Shown here piece by piece: positions 24,910-34,959 of a stretch of DNA of 64,000 nucleotides. The DNA comes from Aliirhizobium wenxiniae (GTDB taxonomy: Bacteria; Pseudomonadota; Alphaproteobacteria; Rhizobiales; Rhizobiaceae): contig NZ_JACHEG010000009.1 in NCBI RefSeq assembly GCF_014201355.1, positions 124,001 through 188,000 on the forward strand, in the 5' to 3' direction. Below the pieces are notes generated by a model, which worked only from the letters and a program-made list of their open reading frames with translations, did not search any database and had not been told where the DNA came from. Position 1 is the first letter of the stretch; every line of letters starts with the position of its first letter. A program made the position numbers and the translations under genes.

Positions 24910-26044
24910 TATCGTCAATAATCCTGCGCCCGCGCAGCCAGAAAATCCGGATAACAAAAGCCGCAGCCTGTTTCAGCTTGCTGCCCTTCGCTTCCGTCGC
25001 AACAAGGCTGCGATGGCCGGCTGCGTGATGATGGTGCTGATCGCGCTGTTTTCATATATCGGCCCTTTCTTCGTGCCGCACAGCTATGATCAGGTCTATT
25101 CGTCCTATGTGTCTGTCGGCCCAAGCCTGGAGCCACGGCCCGATGAGGCGTCGCTGGAAGATGCTATGCGTGGCGTTGCCACCCGCGCCCGTGTCAATCT
25201 CGATGAGTTCAATGTCGAAGGGCAGACCTTCACGGCGACACTGAGCGCCGAAAGCCCGATCGATCCGCGCGCAACCCGCTATTTCGACCGTGCCAACGAG
25301 TTCAACAATACGGAGGTCGTAGCTACCGAAAACGACGGACGCGTGCTGAAGGTTCAAGGCAATGTCAGCCGCGAATATTTCTTCTTCGGTACTGACCCGA
25401 ACGGGCGTGACATGCTTGCCCGCGTCATGCTCGGCGGCCAGATCTCGATCGCTGTCGGACTTCTCGCCAGCCTCGTCTCGCTCGGCATCGGCGTGCTCTA
25501 CGGCGCAACATCGGGTTATCTCGGTGGCCGCGTCGACAATGTGATGATGCGTTTCGTCGAGATCCTCTATTCGCTGCCCTTCGTCTTCCTCGTCGTCGTG
25601 CTCGTCGTCTTTTTCGGCCGCTCCTTCATCCTGATCTTCCTCGTCATCGGCGCGGTGGAATGGCTGGACATGGCCCGTATCGTGCGGGGCCAGACGCTGG
25701 CGTTGAAGCGCCGGGAATTCGTCGGTGCCGCCCAGGCTCTGGGCTTGAGCGACTGGCAGATCATCCGCCGGCATATCATTCCGAACACGATCGGCCCGGT
25801 CATCGTCTTCGTTACCGTCGTGGTGCCGAAGGTCATCCTGCTCGAAAGCTTCCTCTCGTTCCTCGGTCTCGGTGTTCAGGCGCCGCTGACGAGCTGGGGC
25901 GCGCTGATCTCGGAAGGTGCCAGCAACATCCAGTCGGCTCCATGGCTGCTGATCTTCCCGTCCATCTTCTTCGTGGCAACGCTGTTCTCGCTGAATTTCA
26001 TCGGCGATGGCCTGCGCGATGCACTTGACCCGAAGGACCGCTGA
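24902..26044 (+). CDS. Peptide ABC transporter permease, OppC type
   Basis: This 380-residue membrane protein is longer than a typical OppC (about 300). Between the first membrane segment (about 37-58) and the rest lies an extra periplasmic loop of roughly 110 residues (about 60-165). The C-terminal half carries the normal FFGTDPNGRDMLARVMLGGQ and EYVGAAQALG-type coupling motif (REFVGAAQALGLSDW). The long loop may contact the binding protein. It overlaps oppB. Confidence 0.92.
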   Translation: MTDIVNNPAPAQPENPDNKSRSLFQLAALRFRRNKAAMAGCVMMVLIALFSYIGPFFVPHSYDQVYSSYVSVGPSLEPRPDEASLEDAMRGVATRARVNLDEFNVEGQTFTATLSAESPIDPRATRYFDRANEFNNTEVVATENDGRVLKVQGNVSREYFFFGTDPNGRDMLARVMLGGQISIAVGLLASLVSLGIGVLYGATSGYLGGRVDNVMMRFVEILYSLPFVFLVVVLVVFFGRSFILIFLVIGAVEWLDMARIVRGQTLALKRREFVGAAQALGLSDWQIIRRHIIPNTIGPVIVFVTVVVPKVILLESFLSFLGLGVQAPLTSWGALISEGASNIQSAPWLLIFPSIFFVATLFSLNFIGDGLRDALDPKDR

Positions 26045-26045
26045 T

Positions 26046-27647
<1,602 letters not shown>

Positions 27648-27674
27648 CAGCGTTCAATCGGGAAATTTTTAAAG

Positions 27675-27699
27675 GGGCGCGCATCGCTGCGCCCTTTTT
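27675..27699 (+). terminator. Terminator of the opp operon
   Basis: GGGCGC (27675-27680) pairs with GCGCCC (27689-27694) around an eight-base loop, then five T. The following 27700-27960 shows no gene on either strand. Confidence 0.7.
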
Positions 27700-27964
27700 C
27701 ATGTCCGGATGTCGGTGTTGCCGGTTGTCGGAACGCTTGGTTCTGCGGCTGTCGGGGCCACGTGATCAGGTTGTCGATCGCGCCTGTCGATCCTGCAAAT
27801 CTGCTGCAATTTTCTGGTCTTGAGGTGTCTGAATCGAGATCGTGATGCCGTAGCTCCGTCGATTGCCACATTTGTGAGCATCGAGGCTTCGCTAGGGGGT
27901 TAGCTAAGCGCTCAGTGCATGGCTCTGCTGCAGCAATATCGCTTCTACAGAATCGGTTTGCCTG

Positions 27965-27970
27965 TATGAT
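27965..27970 (+). promoter_or_regulatory. -10 element for the CCTCCTCCC RNA
   Basis: TATGAT lies seven bases before the first hairpin stem (27977). The -35 position (about 27942-27947) reads CTTCTA, unlike TTGACA, which would suit an alternative sigma factor or an activated promoter. Related RNAs in Rhodobacter are driven by RpoH factors; that link is only inferred. Confidence 0.45.
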
Positions 27971-28133
27971 GACCACATCAGAGCGATGCTCCTCCTCCCG
28001 CAGACCTCTGATTTTCAGGCGACCTACTCCTCCTCCCAAGGGCGCCTGATCGAGCAGCGGCACTCCTCCTCCCAGTCGCTGTTCAAATCTTTTCGAAAAG
28101 CCTGCCGCACCTCCTCCCGCGGCAGGCTTTTTC
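27971..28133 (+). ncRNA. Cuckoo-type small RNA with four CCTCCTCCC loops
   Basis: Three hairpins and a terminator follow each other, each presenting CCTCCTCCC single-stranded: stems 27977-27983/28006-28012 (7 bp), 28016-28021/28043-28048 (6 bp), 28055-28059/28077-28081 (5 bp), and the terminator 28100-28108/28119-28127 (9 bp, perfect) with five T after it. The motifs are at 27991-27999, 28029-28037, 28065-28073 and 28110-28118. This is the architecture of alphaproteobacterial 'cuckoo' RNAs (CcsR in Rhodobacter), whose loops are thought to bind ribosome-site-like or protein targets in stress. The usual neighbouring DUF1127 gene is not present. The terminator also works for frcK on the other strand. 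Confidence 0.85.
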
Positions 28134-28135
28134 GT

Positions 28136-28759
28136 TTAATCCCTCAGAATGATATCTGCACCACGGCAATGGTCTCTGACCAGGGCGCCATTCTTCAGGT
28201 CGTTACCCTCGGTTTTCGCCCGGGCCGCTTCTTCGCTCAATCCGTAACCGCGCCAGCGATCCATCAGTCGCTCCTCAAGGGTCGCGACCGGCGGAGAGAT
28301 AATGATTGCGTAGTCGAACTGCCCTTCCAATGAAGACCAGGGAGTGCGATCGAGAAGCAGATAGTTTCCCTCGACAAGCACGAATCGTGTCGAAACGTCG
28401 ATGATGCGTGCGGCAGCGATGGCGAGTTCCCGGGATCGGTCGAACACCGGCACGAGCACTTCTCCTTCAGCCACTCTGACCGCGCGGATGATGTCGAGAA
28501 AGCCGCGGACGTCAAAAGTTTCGGGAGCGCCCTTGCGGGAGAGCAGGCCCTTTTGCTGCAGGACGCCGTTGTCCATGTGAAAGCCGTCCATCGGCAGGAC
28601 TTCTGCGCTGTCGCCAAGCGCTTGCAACGCTGCTGAAAGCGAGTCGGCGAGAGTTGACTTGCCTGCGCCTGGCGGGCCGGCAATCGCGACAATAAAGCGT
28701 CGCCTGTCGCCCGCACGGTCGATAAGTGTGCGGGCGATATCTTCGGTGGTCATTGTCAT
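28136..28759 (-). CDS. frcK: FrcK-like P-loop kinase
   Basis: This 207-residue protein of the uridine kinase/nucleoside kinase family has Walker A GPPGAGKST near 30-38, MDGFHMDN, and EGNYLLLD. In Sinorhizobium frcK closes the fructose uptake operon and is described as a kinase of unknown exact substrate. Here too it follows frcA, overlapping it by four bases, so a role in fructose metabolism is inferred from position. Confidence 0.85.
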   Translation of the reverse strand: MTMTTEDIARTLIDRAGDRRRFIVAIAGPPGAGKSTLADSLSAALQALGDSAEVLPMDGFHMDNGVLQQKGLLSRKGAPETFDVRGFLDIIRAVRVAEGEVLVPVFDRSRELAIAAARIIDVSTRFVLVEGNYLLLDRTPWSSLEGQFDYAIIISPPVATLEERLMDRWRGYGLSEEAARAKTEGNDLKNGALVRDHCRGADIILRD

Positions 28760-29538
28760 GCGGCAAGCGGTTCCGGCGCCTTGGCGCCGGTCATGAAAGC
28801 GACGGCGTCCGACATCGTGTAGTCCTTCGGATTGATGACCGTAAGGCGTTTGCCCAGCCGATGGATATGGATGCGATCTGCGATCTCGAAGACATGCGGC
28901 ATGTTGTGGGAAATCAGCACTATCGGGATGCCGCGCGAGCGCACGTCGAGGATCAGTTCCAGCACACGCCGGCTTTCCTTGACGCCGAGTGCTGCGGTCG
29001 GTTCATCGAGAATGATGACCTTTGAGCCGAAAGCCGCCGCCCGAGCCACCGCCACGCCCTGACGCTGGCCACCGGATAGTGTTTCCACTGCCTGGTTGAT
29101 GTTCTGGATGGTCATCAGGCCAAGTTCGGAGAGTTTTTCACGCGCCATCTTTTCCATGGCCCCGTGATCGAGCTTGCGCAGAACCTTGCCCATGAAACCC
29201 GGCTTGCGGATCTCGCGGCCGAGAAACATGTTGTCGGCGATCGAAAGCGCCGGGGATAGCGCGAGGTTCTGGTAGACGGTTTCGATACCGGCCTTGCGTG
29301 CCTCTATCGGCGATGCGAAGTGGACGAGTTCTCCGTCCATGCGGATCTCGCCCTCGTCGGGTCTGATCGCGCCGGAAATCGCCTTGATCAGCGAGGATTT
29401 CCCGGCGCCGTTGTCACCGATCACGGCGAGGATTTCGCCGGGATAAAGGTCGAAATCGGCATTGTCGATGGCGGTCACGCGGCCGTAGCGCTTTACGAGG
29501 TTGCGGCCGGTGAGGATGGGTTTTCTCGTGTCGGTCAT
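28756..29538 (-). CDS. frcA: Fructose ABC transporter ATP-binding protein
   Basis: This single-domain sugar ABC ATPase of 260 residues starts at the ATG at 29538; longer frames intrude into frcC. Walker A GDNGAGKSS and signature LSGGQRQGVA are clear, with Walker B ILDEPTAAL. Unlike RbsA/XylG it has one ABC domain, as in FrcA of Sinorhizobium. It energises FrcC; the A of its ATG is the last base of the frcC stop. Confidence 0.92.
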   Translation of the reverse strand: MTDTRKPILTGRNLVKRYGRVTAIDNADFDLYPGEILAVIGDNGAGKSSLIKAISGAIRPDEGEIRMDGELVHFASPIEARKAGIETVYQNLALSPALSIADNMFLGREIRKPGFMGKVLRKLDHGAMEKMAREKLSELGLMTIQNINQAVETLSGGQRQGVAVARAAAFGSKVIILDEPTAALGVKESRRVLELILDVRSRGIPIVLISHNMPHVFEIADRIHIHRLGKRLTVINPKDYTMSDAVAFMTGAKAPEPLAA

Positions 29539-30617
29539 CAGCGTGATGCCTTTCTGATCCATTGGTCGGCCGCCACTGCGACGATGATGAGGACGCCGAT
29601 CAGGAGGTAGGTCCATTGCACGTCGGTACCCAGAAGCCTCAAGCCGAGTGAAAAGACACCGACAATCAGAGCGCCGAACATCATGCCGAGAATTGAGCCA
29701 CGCCCGCCGAAGAGCGAGATGCCGCCGATGACCACCGCGGTGATCGATTCGATATTGGCAAACTGGCCCGCGGTCGGCGAGACGGAGCCGATGCGGCCGA
29801 TCAGCGCCCAGCCGGCCAGCGCGCAGATGACGCCGGAGAGCACATAGACGGAGATCAGCATGCGCTGGACATTGACGCCCGAAAGGTCGGCTGCTTCGGG
29901 GTCGTCACCGACCGCGTAAAGATGCCGTCCCCAGGCGGTATGATTGAGCACATACCAGAGCACGCCAACGAGCAGGATCATGGCGATGACGCCATAGGTG
30001 AACACGGCGCCGCCTATTCTAAACGTCTCGCCGAAGAATTGCAGGATCGGTGCCGTCGTTTCGATTTCCTGCGCGCGGATCGTCTCGTTGGCCGAATAGA
30101 GGAAGTTGCTGGCGAGAACGATCTGCCACATGCCGAGCGTGACGATGAAGGGCGGCAGTTTCACCCTTGCGATCAGCACGCCGTTGATAAAGCCGCACAG
30201 CGCGCCGGTGGCAAAACCACAGAGAATTGCGAGTTCCGGCGGCAGGCCGTAACGGAAGGTAAACTGGCCCATCACCACCGAGGACAGGACCATTATGGCG
30301 CCGACCGACAGATCTATGCCCGCGGTCATGATGACAAGCGACTGGGCAGCCCCGACGATACCGGTGATCGCCACCTGCTGCAGGATCAGCGTCAGCGAGA
30401 AGGCTGAGAAAAACTTGCCGCCAAGTGTCAGGCCGAAAACGATCAACGACACGACCAGCACGATCAGCGACACGGCAGACGGGTTGGAATGCAGGAAGTG
30501 ACGGAATTTGTGAAGGGCGGACGGTGTGTCGTGATCGAAGGACGCCACGTCTTTCGAACTGTCCTTCAGCACTTTTTCGTAGTCGTTATGCGGTGTGCTT
30601 GCCACTGGCTCGCTCAT
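29538..30617 (-). CDS. frcC: Fructose ABC transporter permease
   Basis: This 359-residue membrane protein has a hydrophilic N-terminus of about 45 residues followed by some ten hydrophobic segments. GIDLSVGAIM (about 125) is the BPD_transp_2 (ribose/xylose-type) signature. It forms the channel for sugar delivered by FrcB. Ninety-five bases with GC-rich inverted repeats lie between it and frcB. Confidence 0.92.
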   Translation of the reverse strand: MSEPVASTPHNDYEKVLKDSSKDVASFDHDTPSALHKFRHFLHSNPSAVSLIVLVVSLIVFGLTLGGKFFSAFSLTLILQQVAITGIVGAAQSLVIMTAGIDLSVGAIMVLSSVVMGQFTFRYGLPPELAILCGFATGALCGFINGVLIARVKLPPFIVTLGMWQIVLASNFLYSANETIRAQEIETTAPILQFFGETFRIGGAVFTYGVIAMILLVGVLWYVLNHTAWGRHLYAVGDDPEAADLSGVNVQRMLISVYVLSGVICALAGWALIGRIGSVSPTAGQFANIESITAVVIGGISLFGGRGSILGMMFGALIVGVFSLGLRLLGTDVQWTYLLIGVLIIVAVAADQWIRKASR

Positions 30618-30712
30618 GAAATCCTCCCGCTTTATCGTGTGCCCGGTTCAGGCCGGTTGCCGTGGCAGGCCGGCGGCGGTTTGCCACCGACCCGCAAGAT
30701 CTGGCTAGAGGG

Positions 30713-31738
30713 TCAGCCCCAGCACTTGTTCAGGCCTTCCTTGGTGTCGATCGACTTGATCGACGGGACAGGCTTGTCGGTAACCAGCGTCACACCGGTG
30801 TCGAAGAAGTTCTTTCCTTCGGTCGGCTTCGGCTTTTCGCCGGTATCGGCGAATTTCTTGATCGCTTCGATGCCGAGCGCTGCCATCTGCAGCGGATATT
30901 GCTGAGAGGTGGCGCCGATCGCGCCTTCGGCAACGTTCTTGACGCCCGGGCAACCACCGTCGACAGAAACGATCAACACGTCCTTTTCGCGGCCAACGGC
31001 CTTCAGCGCTTCATAGGCGCCGGCAGCCGCCGGTTCGTTGATCGTGTGGACGACATTGATGGTAGGGTCCTTCTGCAGAAGGTTCTCCATCGCTGTGCGG
31101 CCGCCTTCTTCGTTGCCATTCGTAATATCGTGGCCGACGACGCGCGGATCATCCTCGTCGCCGATCTTGTTAGGGTCCTTCGGGTCGATGCCGAAGCCCA
31201 TCATGAAGCCCTGGTCGCGAAGAATGTCGACCGAGGGCTGCGAGGGCGTGAGGTCGAGGAAGGCCACCTTGGCATCCTTCGCCTTGTCGCCAAGCGTATC
31301 CTTGGCCCATTGGCCGATCAGCTTGCCGGCAAGCAGGTTGTCGGTGGCAAAGGTCATGTCGGCAGCATCGATCGGCTCCAACGGCGTATCAAGCGCAATC
31401 ACCAGCAGGCCGGCGTCACGCGCCTTCTTGAGGTTAGGCACGATGCCCTTGGTATCGGAGGCGGTGATGAGGATACCCTTTGCGCCATCGGCGATGCAGG
31501 TTTCGATCGCCGCCACCTGGCTTTCACTGTCACCGTCGATCTTGCCGGCATAGGATTTCAGCGAGACGCCGAGTTCTTTTGCCTTGGCCGTCGCGCCTTC
31601 CTTCATCTTGACGAAGAAGGGGTTGGTATCGGTCTTGGTAATCAGGCAGGCCGAAACGTCCGCTGCCTGAGCGGGTGCCGAAAAGACGACGCCAAGCGCC
31701 AGTGCCCCGAACGACAGGGACAATACGGATTTTCTCAT
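30713..31738 (-). CDS. frcB: Fructose ABC transporter substrate-binding protein
   Basis: This 341-residue periplasmic protein of the peripla_BP_4 family has a signal peptide of about 25 residues ending at PAQAADV. VSACLITKTDTNPFFVKMKEG and an IALDTPLEPIDAADMT stretch place it with fructose-binding FrcB rather than RbsB. It is the first gene of frcBCAK and is divergent from the ROK regulator frcR, which should control it. Confidence 0.92.
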   Translation of the reverse strand: MRKSVLSLSFGALALGVVFSAPAQAADVSACLITKTDTNPFFVKMKEGATAKAKELGVSLKSYAGKIDGDSESQVAAIETCIADGAKGILITASDTKGIVPNLKKARDAGLLVIALDTPLEPIDAADMTFATDNLLAGKLIGQWAKDTLGDKAKDAKVAFLDLTPSQPSVDILRDQGFMMGFGIDPKDPNKIGDEDDPRVVGHDITNGNEEGGRTAMENLLQKDPTINVVHTINEPAAAGAYEALKAVGREKDVLIVSVDGGCPGVKNVAEGAIGATSQQYPLQMAALGIEAIKKFADTGEKPKPTEGKNFFDTGVTLVTDKPVPSIKSIDTKEGLNKCWG

Positions 31739-31846
31739 GATCTCCTCCCAGAGATGAAGTCCGCTCGCTGCGGACGGGTTCGCTGAGAATGCAGGCCGGA
31801 TCGTGCCTCAGTGCCTCCTCCGGGGCATTCCTGCATCCTTACAATC

Positions 31847-31902
31847 GTCAATAATCGCGAAAGAAAATCGTCTGTCAATAATTAATTCCGATTGAATTAT
31901 TT
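31847..31902. promoter_or_regulatory. Candidate FrcR operator between frcB and frcR
   Basis: AATAATT (31878-31884) and AATTATT (31896-31902) form an AT-rich inverted repeat around 31890, and GTCAATAAT occurs twice as a direct repeat (31847-31855 and 31875-31883). ROK repressors bind AT-rich palindromes of this kind. The region is the AT-richest around here and serves both divergent genes. Binding is inferred. Confidence 0.5.
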
Positions 31903-31959
31903 ATTCTGGCTTGTCATGCTAGGTCCGACGTGAGAGAGCGAAGGCAAGGGAGGTGCTGG

Positions 31960-33192
31960 ATGTCGATCACCGATGGCCCGCTTTCCGGGTCTGCTTCTTC
32001 TGCCGGTTTTTCCGGTGGTTCCAACCAGACGCGGGTGCGCGCCTATAACGAGCGGCTGGTCCTGTCGCTGGTGCGGCTGCATGGTGCGCTGTCGAAGGCG
32101 GATATTACCCGGCTCAGCGGCCTGTCGGCACAGACGGCCTCAGTCATCATGCGGGCACTCGAGAAGGACGGTCTGCTGCTGCGCGGCGAGCCGGTGCGGG
32201 GCCGTGTCGGCCAGCCATCCATCCCGATGCGTCTCAACCCGGATGCCGTCCTGTCCTTTGGGGTCAAGATAGGCCGCCGCAGCGCCGATCTGGTGCTGAT
32301 GGATTTCGTCGGCAATATCCGCAAGCGCTATCACGAGCCCTATGCCTATCCGCTGCCGCAGGAGATCCTGCGGATCATAACCTCGGGCATCGCCGATATC
32401 GAAACGCAGATGAGCGGCGGTGAACAGGCGCGTATTGCCGGTATCGGCATTGCGGCTCCATTCGAACTGTGGAATTGGGCGGACGAGATCGGTGCGCCAT
32501 CGGGCGCCATGGAAGTTTGGCACGGCTTCGATCTCCAGGCGGAAGTCGCGTCGCGCGTCGCTCACTCCGTGTATCTGCAGAATGACGCGACCAGTGCCTG
32601 TGGTGCGGAGCTGGTATTCGGTGTCGGGCCTACCTATCCGGATTTCATCTATCTGTTCATCGGCTCCTTCATCGGTGGCGGCATCGTGCTGAATTCGAGC
32701 ATATTTTCGGGCCGTACAGGTACTGCCGGTGCGGTCGGCCCGCTGCCGGTGCGGGGAAAGAATGGCGAAAACCGCCAGCTTCTCGATATCGCCTCGATCT
32801 TCGTGCTGGAAAACATGTTGCGAGAGCGCGGCATCGATCCGCAGCCGCTCTGGTATTCGGCAGACGACTGGGTCGATTTCGGTGAACCGCTGGAACTCTG
32901 GATCCAGGCGACCGCTGCCGCTTTGGCGCAGGCCATCGTTGCTGCCGCCTCGATCATCGATTTCGGCGCAGCCGTCATCGATGGTGGCTTTCCGGGTTGG
33001 GTGAGGAAACGCATCGTCGATGCGACGATCGAGGCGGTTGCCCGGCTCGACCTTCGCGGTGTCGTCATTCCCGATATTATCGAGGGAAAGGTCGGCTCAC
33101 AGGCACGTGCGATCGGCGGTGCCAGCCTGCCGATTTTCGCCCGCTACCTGACGGATCAATCCGTGCTGATCAAGGATTTCAACGGGGAGTAA
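31960..33192 (+). CDS. frcR: ROK family transcriptional regulator
   Basis: This 410-residue regulator has a winged helix at about 20-85 (LVRLHGALSKADITRLSGLS) followed by a ROK sugar-kinase-like domain. The start at 31960 has GGGAGG six bases ahead; a GTG at 31930 would add ten residues. It is divergent from frcB and so is probably the fructose-responsive repressor FrcR. The usual ROK zinc-binding CxCGxxGC is not visible in the sensor domain, where IYLFIGSFIGGGIVLN occurs instead. Confidence 0.87.
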   Translation: MSITDGPLSGSASSAGFSGGSNQTRVRAYNERLVLSLVRLHGALSKADITRLSGLSAQTASVIMRALEKDGLLLRGEPVRGRVGQPSIPMRLNPDAVLSFGVKIGRRSADLVLMDFVGNIRKRYHEPYAYPLPQEILRIITSGIADIETQMSGGEQARIAGIGIAAPFELWNWADEIGAPSGAMEVWHGFDLQAEVASRVAHSVYLQNDATSACGAELVFGVGPTYPDFIYLFIGSFIGGGIVLNSSIFSGRTGTAGAVGPLPVRGKNGENRQLLDIASIFVLENMLRERGIDPQPLWYSADDWVDFGEPLELWIQATAAALAQAIVAAASIIDFGAAVIDGGFPGWVRKRIVDATIEAVARLDLRGVVIPDIIEGKVGSQARAIGGASLPIFARYLTDQSVLIKDFNGE

Positions 33193-33255
33193 AAGTCGTT
33201 CTCACCCTTGCAGCATACCGTCATCTTGCCTAGCCTTTGGCCCTCGGAAAACCGG

Positions 33256-34182
33256 ATGGATGAGGCCATGGAGAACAGCGAGACACATTCGCCGATGCCG
33301 AGCGAACTGGGTATTCTTGAGTTTCTCGGTGTCTGCAACAGCTTTTATCCTCCCGACGCCGTGAATGCGCCGATTGCGCAGCAACGTGCCTGGTATGACG
33401 CGCTCTGTGCCCGTTTCGACCGGCCTTTACCCGATGGCCTGATCTTTCAGGATGAAGTTCTGTTCGTGCCGATCCGGCGTTATCGGCCAGCACTCGTCGC
33501 CACCAAAAAAGTGCTTCTCTATCTGCATGGTGGCGGCTTTGTCGTCGGCTCTTTGGAGAGCCATCATGCAATCTGTGCCGAGATTGCCGAGTTCGCCCAG
33601 GCTGAACTCATTTCGGTCGATTATCGTCTCGCGCCCGAACATGTCTGGCCTGCCCAGACCGATGATTGTTACGGGGTGCTGAAGCAGCTTGTTGGGCAGG
33701 ATAAACAGGTGGTGGTGATCGGTGACAGTGCCGGCGGCAATCTTGCGGCCGGGCTCTCACTTCGGGCGCGTGACGAGAACCTTCCCGGCATTATCGGTCA
33801 GGTGCTCATTTACCCCGCGCTTGGCGGCGATCTTACTTCAGGTTCGTATCGGGAAATGGCGAATGCGCCGGGGCTGACGACAGCCGATGTCGCCTATTAT
33901 CGCGCGGTGCTGAAAGCGCCGCAAAATGAGCCGGTGGCGCATCCGCTTCTATCAAGTGATCTTTCCGGGCTTCCGCCTGCCTATATCACCGTGGCGCATT
34001 TCGATCCGCTACGTGATGATGGCTGGCTTTACGCGCAGCGGCTGAAGCAATCGGGTGTTCCCGCGACCTTCCGCGACGAGCCGCAAATGATACATGCATG
34101 GCTTCGCGCCCGGCATATGAGCGAGGGCGCACGAGATGGCTTCAAGGCGCTGTGCGAAGCGATACGAGGGTTTGCCGCCTAG
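33256..34182 (+). CDS. Alpha/beta hydrolase, hormone-sensitive-lipase family
   Basis: This protein of about 308 residues has the oxyanion motif HGGGF and the nucleophile motif GDSAGG (Ser), then FDPLRDDG with the Asp and MIHAW with the His of the catalytic triad. Such enzymes hydrolyse short acyl esters. The ATG at 33256 is chosen, but a TTG at 33208 and an ATG at 33268 are possible. It follows frcR by about 60 bases and ends overlapping msrA, which comes from the other strand, by four bases. Confidence 0.88.
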   Translation: MDEAMENSETHSPMPSELGILEFLGVCNSFYPPDAVNAPIAQQRAWYDALCARFDRPLPDGLIFQDEVLFVPIRRYRPALVATKKVLLYLHGGGFVVGSLESHHAICAEIAEFAQAELISVDYRLAPEHVWPAQTDDCYGVLKQLVGQDKQVVVIGDSAGGNLAAGLSLRARDENLPGIIGQVLIYPALGGDLTSGSYREMANAPGLTTADVAYYRAVLKAPQNEPVAHPLLSSDLSGLPPAYITVAHFDPLRDDGWLYAQRLKQSGVPATFRDEPQMIHAWLRARHMSEGARDGFKALCEAIRGFAA

Positions 34183-34880
34183 GTCTTCGCCTTGGAGACA
34201 AGTACCGGATTGGCCCTGAAGGCTGCCGGGAAGATGGTCTTCAGATTGTCGATCTTCGGCATGTCGTTATAGACGATATAGGGGTGGTTGGGATTGAGCG
34301 TCAGGAAATCCTGATGGTACTTTTCCGCCGGATAAAAACCTTCCAGCTTCGAAAGCTTGGTCACGATCGGCGCGTGAAACAGCCCGGTTCTGTCCAGTTG
34401 GGCGATATAGGCTGCGGCAACTTTCTGCTGTTCAGCGCTGGCGGTGAAAATCGCTGATCGGTACTGCGTGCCCTGATCCGGCCCCTGATAATTCAGCTGG
34501 GTCGGGTTGTGGGCGACGGAGAAAAACACCTGCAGCAGTGTTCCGTAGCTCACCTCGTGCGGATCGAAGGTCACTTCCACCGCCTCCGCATGGCCCGTCT
34601 CGCCAAGGCTGACGGTCTCGTAACTCGCCGTTTCCTTCGCTCCGCCGGAATATCCCGAGACGGCGTTCTTCACGCCCTTCACATGCTGGAACACGGCCTG
34701 AACACCCCAGAAACAGCCGCCGGCGAAAACTGCGGTTTCGCTGCTGCCCTTGGTTGCCTTATCAATGGCTGGCGCCGGGATAACCACTGCTGCTTCCGCC
34801 GCAAACGCGGATGTTGCCGGAGCGGCAAGCAGCAATAAGGCGAATGTCATTCCAACGTTTTTGCGCGCAAATATCGTCAT
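34179..34880 (-). CDS. msrA: Peptide methionine sulfoxide reductase MsrA, exported
   Basis: The protein has 233 residues from the ATG at 34880, preceded by GGAGAAG. An N-terminal signal peptide (about 1-27, LLLLAAPATSAFA) sends it to the periplasm. The active-site motif GGCFWGVQ and the block HAEAVEVTFDP are those of MsrA, which reduces methionine S-sulfoxide in oxidised proteins. Many MsrA are cytosolic, so the signal peptide points to repair of envelope proteins. Confidence 0.93.
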   Translation of the reverse strand: MTIFARKNVGMTFALLLLAAPATSAFAAEAAVVIPAPAIDKATKGSSETAVFAGGCFWGVQAVFQHVKGVKNAVSGYSGGAKETASYETVSLGETGHAEAVEVTFDPHEVSYGTLLQVFFSVAHNPTQLNYQGPDQGTQYRSAIFTASAEQQKVAAAYIAQLDRTGLFHAPIVTKLSKLEGFYPAEKYHQDFLTLNPNHPYIVYNDMPKIDNLKTIFPAAFRANPVLVSKAKT

Positions 34881-34959
34881 GGCAGCTTCTCCAGTTGCCA
34901 TGACTGTGTTCCTCGTCAAGCTTTCGGTCAACTCACATCGATGTGGTGAACCTGACCGT

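Noticed and set aside
27989..28118. Regularly spaced CCTCCTCCC copies as a possible CRISPR-like array
   Set aside because: The repeats are only nine bases, lie in hairpin loops with different stems and end in a terminator; a small RNA explains them.
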